5,355 nt of DNA from a bacterium (GTDB lineage Bacteria > Bacteroidota > Bacteroidia > Bacteroidales > UBA932), in the NCBI GenBank assembly GCA_004561775.1, contig SFUD01000064.1:1-5355 (forward strand), in the 5' to 3' direction. This document shows positions 1 to 5,355 of the stretch, in pieces. The first letter of the stretch is position 1; every line of letters begins with the position of its first letter. A model generated the notes under the pieces. That model made no database searches. It was not told the DNA's origin and worked only from the letters and a program-made list of their open reading frames with translations. The translations under genes were made by a program, and so were the position numbers.

Positions 1-904
1 CTGCATTATAAGAACCTATGAGCCTGCTCTCTACAGTAATTCTCTTATTCTTTGTCTGACTCTCCGTAGGACGTGGATAGAGCATTGTCTTCTCCGAATA
101 ACCGTAGAGCGGATTTGGAATGGAGAGCCGCAGTGTGGGATTCTTCAGAGTGCAGGGGAGAATCTCCGCCCTGTCATTTACAACCCCGTAAGGCACATAG
201 TGCAGCTCTTGCCTCTTTGCAAGCATCTGCGCAATATATGGGTTATCCACATTTATAAAGGCTATGCGGCGGTGGGCAAGGAGGTCGTCCAGAAGTTCTC
301 CCTTTGTCTGCATAACCCCCTCAAGAGAGCCAAAACCCATAAGATGCGCCTTGCCTATGCTGGTAATAAGGCCAAAGGTAGGGCATACAATCTCCACCAG
401 CCTCTTAATCTCTCCAGGCGCGCTTGCCCCCATCTCTATAACAGCCGCCTGAACAGATTTGTCCAGCTTTAGCAGAGTAAGCGGAACGCCTATATGGTTG
501 TTAAGATTTCCCTCCGTGGCAAGCACATTATATCTCTTTCTCAAGACAGCGGCAATTAGCTCTTTTGTGGTTGTCTTACCATTTGTGCCGGTAAGAGCCA
601 GCACAGGGATATGAAACCTCAACCTATGATATCTTGCAAGCGCCTGCAGAGTAGAGAGCACGTCGTCCACAAGAATAAGAGCATTGGAGGAGCCAGCCCT
701 CTCCAGGAGTGCAGGGTTATCCACCACAGCATATTTTGCCCCCTGCTCAAGCGCCTGCAGCGCAAAGTCGTTGCCATTGAAACTTGCCCCTTTAAGAGCA
801 AAGAAGAGAGAGTCCTTTACAATCTTTCTTGTATCTGTACATACCCCCGCGGACTCCATAAAGAGCTGATGGAGCTCCACAATCTTCTCATTTGCCTCTG
901 CCAT
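1..904 (-). CDS. murF: UDP-N-acetylmuramoyl-tripeptide--D-alanyl-D-alanine ligase (MurF), 3' end outside window
   Basis: MurF is the cytoplasmic ATP-dependent ligase that adds D-Ala-D-Ala to the UDP-MurNAc-tripeptide, the last soluble step of peptidoglycan precursor synthesis. My reading of the minus strand gives 301 codons without a stop. The N-terminal substrate domain (about 1-100) carries CTDTRKIVKDSLFFALKG (22-39). The Mur ligase central domain starts with the P-loop GTNGKTTTK (106-114), followed by TEGNLNNHIGVPLTLL (130-145), EMGAS (157-161, the Mg-binding Glu), AHLMGFGS (186-193) and TKGE, whose K201 matches the lysine carbamylated in Mur ligases. NVDNP (218-222) follows, and LIGSYN (295-300) lies at the very edge. 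Full-length MurF is usually about 430-460 residues, so most of the C-terminal domain is missing because the window ends, not because the gene is broken. The ATG shares one base with the dut stop. Motif order and spacing favour MurF over MurE or MurC. Confidence 0.95.
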   Translation of the reverse strand, partial: MAEANEKIVELHQLFMESAGVCTDTRKIVKDSLFFALKGASFNGNDFALQALEQGAKYAVVDNPALLERAGSSNALILVDDVLSTLQALARYHRLRFHIPVLALTGTNGKTTTKELIAAVLRKRYNVLATEGNLNNHIGVPLTLLKLDKSVQAAVIEMGASAPGEIKRLVEIVCPTFGLITSIGKAHLMGFGSLEGVMQTKGELLDDLLAHRRIAFINVDNPYIAQMLAKRQELHYVPYGVVNDRAEILPCTLKNPTLRLSIPNPLYGYSEKTMLYPRPTESQTKNKRITVESRLIGSYNA

Positions 905-916
905 TACCTCTTCTCC
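902..916 (-). promoter_or_regulatory. dut-murF stop/start overlap (TAATG) with Shine-Dalgarno-like GGAG
   Basis: The dut stop TAA (906-904) and the murF ATG (904-902) share one base. A GGAG (916-913) lies 8 bases upstream of the ATG inside the last dut codons, in a purine-rich run. This is seen directly. Overlaps of this kind usually allow terminating ribosomes to restart, so I infer that murF translation is coupled to dut. The GGAG is notable because the other three starts here lack a well-spaced Shine-Dalgarno sequence, but it also encodes part of the dUTPase tail and could be coincidental. Confidence 0.6.
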
Positions 917-1347
917 CCCAAACCTGTAGAACCAAAACCGCCCTCGCCCCTTGCTGTCTGCGAGAGCTCCTGAGCATCCTCCCACTCAACTCTCTTATGC
1001 TCTGCCACTACCATCTGGGCAATGCGCTCACCCCTCTGAACCGTAAAGGGCTCCTTAGAGAGATTAACCAGAATAACCTTAATCTCCCCTCTGTAATCGG
1101 CATCTATTGTACCCGGAGTATTCAGCACCGTTATTCCAAATTTTGCCGCCAGTCCGCTTCTTGGCCTTATCTGCGCCTCATAACCCTCCGGCAACTCTAT
1201 AAAGAGACCGGTAGGAATCATTGCCCTCTCCAGAGGAGCAATCACCACAGGCTCATCCACATTTGCCTTAAGATCCATACCGGCAGAGAGCGGAGTAGCG
1301 TAAAAGGGATTCTCAAATCCCGATTTGTTAAGAATCCTAACCTTCAT
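904..1347 (-). CDS. dut: deoxyuridine 5'-triphosphate nucleotidohydrolase (trimeric dUTPase)
   Basis: It hydrolyses dUTP to dUMP and pyrophosphate in the cytoplasm, which keeps uracil out of DNA and supplies dUMP for thymidylate synthesis. The 147-residue length is normal for the homotrimeric family, and all five motifs are present in order: AGMDLKA (22-28), RPRSGLAAK (61-69), GTIDADYRGEIKV (79-91), GERIAQMV (106-113) and GGFGSTG (136-142). By family knowledge D82 is the Asp that activates the catalytic water, Y85 stacks on uracil, and the Gly-rich motif 5 closes over the triphosphate. The enzyme therefore looks complete and active. The ATG lies inside the last codons of the flippase gene in another frame. 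The sequence before it is A/T-rich with no clear Shine-Dalgarno site, as is common in Bacteroidota. The stop overlaps the murF start. It is a cellular housekeeping type; nothing points to a phage origin. Confidence 0.97.
   Translation of the reverse strand: MKVRILNKSGFENPFYATPLSAGMDLKANVDEPVVIAPLERAMIPTGLFIELPEGYEAQIRPRSGLAAKFGITVLNTPGTIDADYRGEIKVILVNLSKEPFTVQRGERIAQMVVAEHKRVEWEDAQELSQTARGEGGFGSTGLGEKR
1337..1347 (-). other. 11-base overlap of flippase 3' end and dut start
   Basis: The flippase TAG (1339-1337) lies downstream of the dut ATG (1347-1345), so the two frames share 11 bases. The 25 or so bases before the dut ATG are A/T-rich and without a strong Shine-Dalgarno motif. This is direct evidence that the genes are co-transcribed, and it suggests coupled or unstructured-leader initiation for dut. 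Confidence 0.8.
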
Positions 1348-2845
1348 AATTATAACTGTAAGCTTTATTTCTCTTAAAGTTGTAAAGATAGCAAAAAAGC
1401 ATATATGCCGCTATAAAGAGCGTATTGAGAGCCAGCTTTAGAGCCATAGGAACCTCCCCTGCCAGCCGCTCCAGGCAATAATCCGCCCCCTGCGCCAGCA
1501 GCATAAGCAGCACTCCAAGGGCAATATTTGCCATAATCCTGCGCCACCTGTAAGGGATTGGATAATATTTATTCCCAAGCTTAAGACTATAGAGCAGCAT
1601 AACAACAACACTAAGCAGGTGCGCCGCCACAGAGGCCCAATAGGAGAAGAGCGGCATAAAGAGAATATTCACTGCCGCCGTAACCGCAAGACCTGCAATG
1701 GTAATATTTATTGCATACTTTGTCTGACCGCTCAACTTGTACCACATAGAGACATTAAAGAGCATTCCAAGCAGCATATAGGAGATGAGCATAAATGGCA
1801 CAGTGCCCATTGCCCCTCTGAAATCCTTTCCAAGAATAAGACCTATAAGGTCTATATAGAGGGTTACCCCAAGGAATATGAGCATACAGAAGGCCACAAA
1901 ATACTCCATAACCTTGGCATACAATTCTCCCGATCCCTTCTCCCGATTGCGTGCAAAGAAGAAGGGCTCCGCCGCATATCTGAACATCTGAATGAAGAGG
2001 TTCATTATAACTGCAAGTTTTACCGCTGCCTGATAGATTCCCAGTTCGGCCCGCCAAGAGAGCGCATCGGGAGCATAAAAACGGAAGAGTATCCTGTCCA
2101 GGCTCTCATTTACAATGCCGGGAAGGCCCGCAATCATAATGGGCAGGGAGTAGAGCATCATACTGCGCCATAGCTTTGGGTCTATGGCAAAGCGCATACG
2201 CAGCAGGTCCGGTATAAAGAGCAGCGTGCATAGGATGCAGCTGAGCAGCACTGCAAAGATTATGTATGAGAAATCTGCCTGTGCCGGAATAAAGTTGAGC
2301 AGCAGCGAATCGGGATGCGCGGCAAAGTAGGCCGGAGCGCCAAAGAAGAGGAGCAGGTTGAAGCCCAGTTCGCTCAAAATCTTTATGCTCTTAAGGAGCG
2401 CAAATTTAAAGGCTTTGCGATAGTACCTTAGCCTTGCAAAGAGAATGGCCGTAGAGGCATCCAGCAACATTATGCCACCCACATATATAATCATTGTGCC
2501 ATAGCCCTGGTAGCCCATAAGGGAGGCTATCTCTCCATTAAAGAGCAGAACTGCAAGGAAGAGAGCCAAAGAGAGCCCAAATACGGTTACAACGGCATTT
2601 GAGAAGGGCCGCTCCACCTCCTTCACCTTGTTTGCAAAACGGAAACAGCCGGTCTCCAGCCCAAGCACAAGAGCCACCTGCAGCACCGCAATGTAGGACA
2701 TAATCTCCGAGTAGGCGCCATACCCATCCTGCGAGAGGATACGGGTATAGATGGGTACAAAGAAGAAATTTATCATTCTGGCAAGAATGGTGCTCATTCC
2801 ATATATCACCGTCTCCCCGGCCAGCCTCTTTAGTGGATTTGCCAT
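1337..2845 (-). CDS. MOP-superfamily polysaccharide / lipid-linked oligosaccharide flippase (Wzx-like)
   Basis: This is a 502-residue polytopic inner-membrane protein of the polysaccharide-biosynthesis branch of the MOP (MATE/Wzx/MurJ) superfamily, whose members move undecaprenyl-linked glycans from the cytoplasmic to the periplasmic face. I see about 12-14 hydrophobic segments, roughly at 11-33, 46-68, 84-104, 115-135, 147-170, 191-213, 228-248, 268-288, 315-338, 348-368, 378-400, 403-422, 436-454 and 467-489. Signatures typical of Bacteroidota members are the N-terminal FFFVPIYTRILSQDGYGAYS (27-46), LPGIVNESLDRILF (241-254), FIQMFRYAAEPFFFARN (284-300) and WYKLSGQTKYA (368-378). The C-terminal tail is basic and Tyr-rich (KRNKAYSYNYEG). 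The gene starts 12 bases after the phospholipase gene and overlaps dut, so it is mid-operon. The substrate (O-antigen/LPS unit, capsule, or another lipid-linked glycan) cannot be read from sequence. No glycosyltransferase gene is nearby to suggest one. YTRILSxxxYG points to a Wzx-type protein rather than MurJ. Confidence 0.88.
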   Translation of the reverse strand: MANPLKRLAGETVIYGMSTILARMINFFFVPIYTRILSQDGYGAYSEIMSYIAVLQVALVLGLETGCFRFANKVKEVERPFSNAVVTVFGLSLALFLAVLLFNGEIASLMGYQGYGTMIIYVGGIMLLDASTAILFARLRYYRKAFKFALLKSIKILSELGFNLLLFFGAPAYFAAHPDSLLLNFIPAQADFSYIIFAVLLSCILCTLLFIPDLLRMRFAIDPKLWRSMMLYSLPIMIAGLPGIVNESLDRILFRFYAPDALSWRAELGIYQAAVKLAVIMNLFIQMFRYAAEPFFFARNREKGSGELYAKVMEYFVAFCMLIFLGVTLYIDLIGLILGKDFRGAMGTVPFMLISYMLLGMLFNVSMWYKLSGQTKYAINITIAGLAVTAAVNILFMPLFSYWASVAAHLLSVVVMLLYSLKLGNKYYPIPYRWRRIMANIALGVLLMLLAQGADYCLERLAGEVPMALKLALNTLFIAAYMLFCYLYNFKRNKAYSYNYEG

Positions 2846-2857
2846 AACCTTAAAATG
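2846..2857 (-). other. 12-base spacer between phospholipase and flippase genes
   Basis: The spacer reads CATTTTAAGGTT before the flippase ATG. The AAGG is only 2 bases from the ATG, too close for a standard Shine-Dalgarno site. No terminator or promoter fits here, which supports read-through from the upstream gene. Confidence 0.6.
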
Positions 2858-5296
2858 CTAATTTTCCAGCGCCTTCTTCTTAAAGATAAGGAAGCCTATG
2901 TTAAGTTGCGGATACCATTTGTAATCTCCCTTCTGGTAATATGTGCAGGAGAGGGAGATTGGTCCAATAGGGAGCTGCCATACCAATGCGGCATTTGCCG
3001 TAATTGCTCCGGAAGGGAATCTTCCCGAATAGTGGTATTTTCCCTCTCCGTCGTTGACTATCTGCCTATAGGAGCGGAAGTACCATATTCCCGTGTGCAG
3101 ATAGAGATTGCTTGAGAAGTTGAGCACCGGCATAATGCCCATTCCAAGATATGTATGTGCCCTGTAAGCCTCCATAATAAGCGTCTTGCTGTGCGGAGTA
3201 GGCTCAAAACTCTGCATACCCATCATTGTTGAGATATAATCGCCAAACTGCGCCTGGGAAGAGTAGACAAGCTCTGCCAGATACCCCATAGAGAGCCACT
3301 TGTTTATGTAATAATATGCCTCCGAGCTTATCTTCATTGAGAGCACATTGCGGTTTACCTTGCCGGGAACGCTCTCCTCCTGATTTGTGTCGCCATTCAA
3401 AAACTTGCCGTGCCCATAGAAGTAGCGAAAGTTCAGAGTCTGATTGGCGCCCCTTGTGGGATAAATGGCATAGTTCTGGGAGTTCCGCTCAATTGAGAGC
3501 ATAGGAGAGACAAAATTTATGCGGGTCTTATCCTCCCTCAAGGTGCCGTCGGGAGCAGTGGCAGCTCCATATCGGGAGTAGATGTAGAGTATCTCTCCCC
3601 CTGTTGTAGAGACCTCTGCAAGAATGCTCTTGTTCATAACAAGAGAGCGCCCAAGGGTGAACCTGGAGAATATCTCCCTTCTCTGGATATTGTCCGGCAT
3701 ATGGTTCATTCGGAATATGTTCTGATTGCCGCTGTAGTAGTCGAAGAGGTGCGCCACAGCCTCTACCTTGTAGAAGAGGAATGCGTTCTGATGGATATCC
3801 TGACGCAGGGTGATATCTCCTCCATTGTAATATTTTCCAATATTGACTCCTACGGAGAGCCTTAGCGGAGAGGAGCCGAAGTGAGTGTAGGAGAAGCCCA
3901 TATATCCCTGATTTAGCGAGGATGAGGAGATGTTTCCTCCTATGTACAGATTTATTGGCGGCGCAGGGGTAACCTTAAGTTTAAGGTTGAAGAGCGAGTC
4001 TGATTCCTCCTTGCTATAGTAGGGATAGAAGGTCTTTACAAGTTTTGTTGCAGTTACCCTGTTGTAGCCCCGCTTCAGTTTTGTCATACTCATATACTCT
4101 CCCTTACCGTCGGTAATTGTCTTTGTAATGAAAGCGCGCTGCCTGGGATTCATATTCTCGCTCACCTCTATGTTGTGGCTGAACTTAAGCTCCTTGAACT
4201 TGGACCTGAAGGCCTCTCTCTTTGCTGCCAGCTCTGCCGCGCTGCGCCTGCGGGAGATGCGCTCCTTTATCTGTGGCATAAGTTCCATTGCATATCTGTA
4301 ACCCCGCTCCACTATCTCATCTATCTTGTCAAAGTCCATCAGCTTATAGTCAAACTCTCCGGAGATAAGGATTCCATCCTCCTGCGGTATGTCGTAACCG
4401 GTCTGGGTCATAAGCATATTGGTAACTTGTCCCACCAGGTCGTCCTCGTCCATCTCCATTGTTCCCTTTACACATTTGGAGCCTATGATTATCTCCGGCC
4501 TGTAAATCTCCTTCATCTCCTGCCAGGGAAAATTGTTGTAGAGACCGCCGTCAAAGAAGAGGGTGCTATCTATAGTAATGGGTTTGAAGTAGATGGGATA
4601 TGTCATTGATGCCCTTACGGACGCGCCCAGATTGCCGCTTCTGCAGATGTATGCCCTCTTCTCCTTAATATCCGATGCAACACAGAAGAAGGGCACCATA
4701 AGGGAGTCGAAATTAAAATTGCAGGCCTGCGATGCCGGAGTAAAGAGTTCCAGCACGGCAAGATCCATAGAGTATGGGGAGATTATGCTTGTAGGAAGGG
4801 AGAATCTCCATTTGTGACCCCTCTCCGCCCCTGCTGCGTGAGCGCTCTCCGGCGCGGATGATCTCCTCTCCAAAGAGACGGCAAACATCTTTGGCGTTGG
4901 GTCATCTCTGTAAAAGGAGGAGGCATATCTGTACTCCGGCTCTCCCTTATACCAGGATTCAAATTCCCTGGTCTTGAAGATATCCTGCATCTGATAAGGG
5001 TCCATCCCTATTGCATAGAGCGCACCTATTATGCCGCCCATAGAGGTTCCTGCAATGTAGTCTATAGGGATATTGTTCTCTTCAAGCGCCCTTATCACCC
5101 CTATATGGGCAAGGCCCTTTGCTCCGCCGCCACTAAGCACCAGTCCTACTCCACTCCTCTGCTGCCCATCGGGAGCGGGCATCTCCTGCAATGCAAAGAG
5201 CTGTAAAGGCGCCATAAAGAGCATACAGAGAAGCAGAAGAGGCAACTCTGCGCATAACTTTGCAGGGCTTTTATGCAGTATCTTACAGAATCTCAT
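2858..5296 (-). CDS. secreted patatin-like phospholipase with C-terminal POTRA and Omp85/BamA-type outer-membrane barrel
   Basis: The 812-residue protein has a signal peptide (basic n-region, hydrophobic core at about 18-35, likely cleavage near A35). A patatin domain (about 49-345) follows, with oxyanion motif GGGAKG (56-61), nucleophile elbow GTSMG with S85, conserved VRASMTYP (227-234), and the catalytic Asp in DGG (D249). The Ser-Asp dyad is intact, so lipid acyl hydrolase activity is expected. A basic linker (344-371) leads to one POTRA-like segment (about 372-445) and a barrel (about 448-805) rich in alternating aromatic strands. The last strand ends in LNIGFLIF (F805), an Omp85-like beta-signal, followed by a seven-residue KKKALEN tail. 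This layout matches the PlpD-type (type Vd) patatin-barrel proteins, in which the barrel anchors or exports the phospholipase. Bacteroidota commonly encode such fusions of unknown substrate. The ATG at 5296 is secure because an in-frame TAG lies 24 bases upstream. A hydrophilic stretch at 143-163 looks like an insertion. It appears to be the first gene of the operon. Confidence 0.92.
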   Translation of the reverse strand: MRFCKILHKSPAKLCAELPLLLLCMLFMAPLQLFALQEMPAPDGQQRSGVGLVLSGGGAKGLAHIGVIRALEENNIPIDYIAGTSMGGIIGALYAIGMDPYQMQDIFKTREFESWYKGEPEYRYASSFYRDDPTPKMFAVSLERRSSAPESAHAAGAERGHKWRFSLPTSIISPYSMDLAVLELFTPASQACNFNFDSLMVPFFCVASDIKEKRAYICRSGNLGASVRASMTYPIYFKPITIDSTLFFDGGLYNNFPWQEMKEIYRPEIIIGSKCVKGTMEMDEDDLVGQVTNMLMTQTGYDIPQEDGILISGEFDYKLMDFDKIDEIVERGYRYAMELMPQIKERISRRRSAAELAAKREAFRSKFKELKFSHNIEVSENMNPRQRAFITKTITDGKGEYMSMTKLKRGYNRVTATKLVKTFYPYYSKEESDSLFNLKLKVTPAPPINLYIGGNISSSSLNQGYMGFSYTHFGSSPLRLSVGVNIGKYYNGGDITLRQDIHQNAFLFYKVEAVAHLFDYYSGNQNIFRMNHMPDNIQRREIFSRFTLGRSLVMNKSILAEVSTTGGEILYIYSRYGAATAPDGTLREDKTRINFVSPMLSIERNSQNYAIYPTRGANQTLNFRYFYGHGKFLNGDTNQEESVPGKVNRNVLSMKISSEAYYYINKWLSMGYLAELVYSSQAQFGDYISTMMGMQSFEPTPHSKTLIMEAYRAHTYLGMGIMPVLNFSSNLYLHTGIWYFRSYRQIVNDGEGKYHYSGRFPSGAITANAALVWQLPIGPISLSCTYYQKGDYKWYPQLNIGFLIFKKKALEN

Positions 5297-5315
5297 AACA
5301 GATAAAGAGCTTGTT

Positions 5316-5326
5316 CCCTATTAGGG
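5316..5326. repeat. 11-base perfect palindrome in the leader of the phospholipase gene
   Basis: CCCTATTAGGG is a five-base inverted repeat around one central base. It starts 3 bases downstream of the probable -7 element and covers the expected transcription start. It could be an operator half-site pair or a small 5' hairpin, but with five-base arms it may also be chance. Confidence 0.4.
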
Positions 5327-5328
5327 TT

Positions 5329-5336
5329 CAAAGATA
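5329..5336 (-). promoter_or_regulatory. probable Bacteroidota -7 promoter element (TATCTTTG)
   Basis: On the minus strand TATCTTTG matches the Bacteroides -7 consensus TAnnTTTG exactly, and ends 32 bases before the phospholipase ATG, giving an estimated leader of about 25-28 bases. The partner -33 TTTG would fall about 20 bases upstream, at or just beyond the window edge at 5355, so it cannot be checked here. The sequence between the element and the edge is A/T-rich in part and shows no gene. Confidence 0.6.
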
Positions 5337-5355
5337 GTAAAAATGAGAGTGCTTT

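Noticed and set aside
373..380. TAnnTTTG match (TACCTTTG, minus strand) inside murF
   Set aside because: It is a short motif in mid-gene with no role for a downstream start; chance matches are expected.
1..904. murF as a pseudogene or truncated gene
   Set aside because: The reading frame is open to the window edge with all expected motifs; it is cut only by the window boundary.
200..973. Several plus-strand open frames of 60-120 codons
   Set aside because: They are antisense to murF, whose minus-strand reading carries the full set of Mur ligase motifs.
892..1377. 161-codon plus-strand open frame
   Set aside because: It is antisense to dut, which has all five dUTPase motifs; the plus-strand protein shows no family features.
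1619..2173. 184-codon open frame on the plus strand
   Set aside because: It lies wholly antisense to the flippase gene, has no recognisable domain and a composition typical of a reverse-complement shadow.
2401..2408. TAnnTTTG match (TAAATTTG, minus strand) inside the flippase gene
   Set aside because: The nearest upstream TTTG in the right direction is 28 bases away, too far for a -33 element, and no gene starts nearby.
4175..4609. 144-codon plus-strand open frame with hydrophobic stretches
   Set aside because: It is antisense to the patatin domain and barrel linker; the hydrophobicity is a by-product of the complementary codons.
5222..5296. Possible lipoprotein signal at LLLLC (C24) in the phospholipase N-terminus
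   Set aside because: The residue before Cys is Leu, not Gly/Ala/Ser, and the hydrophobic core continues past the Cys, which fits an ordinary signal peptide better.

Overview
The window is a tightly packed, single-strand gene block from a member of the Bacteroidota, most likely Bacteroidales. The grounds are the gene types (a patatin-Omp85 fusion of the Bacteroidota kind, and a MOP flippase with the LPGIVNESLDRIL and FIQMFRYAAEPFFF signatures), the A/T-rich starts that mostly lack Shine-Dalgarno sequences, and a TAnnTTTG-type -7 promoter element at the upstream end. No genus can be named from the sequence alone. All four real genes are on the minus strand, so transcription runs from the right end of the window (5355) to the left (1).

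Layout in order of transcription: a 59-base upstream region holding a probable promoter and a short palindrome (5297-5355); a secreted patatin-like phospholipase fused to an outer-membrane Omp85/BamA-type barrel (5296-2858); 12 bases of spacer; a 502-residue MOP-superfamily polysaccharide/lipid-linked oligosaccharide flippase (2845-1337); a complete 147-residue trimeric dUTPase, dut, overlapping the flippase by 11 bases (1347-904); and the first 301 codons of murF, whose start shares one base with the dut stop (TAATG) and which runs off the left edge (904-1). No gap over 12 bases separates the genes, and no terminator is visible between them, so they very probably form one operon.

Three of the four genes serve the cell envelope: MurF finishes the cytoplasmic peptidoglycan precursor, the flippase moves a lipid-linked glycan across the inner membrane, and the patatin-barrel protein sits in the outer membrane. 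The dUTPase is a nucleotide-pool housekeeping enzyme placed directly before murF. No RNA gene, mobile element, CRISPR array or long repeat was seen, and base and codon use look uniform. I found no new biological system here. The points worth a second look are the operon combination, the unassigned flippase substrate, a small hydrophilic insertion in the patatin domain, and the promoter-palindrome arrangement.
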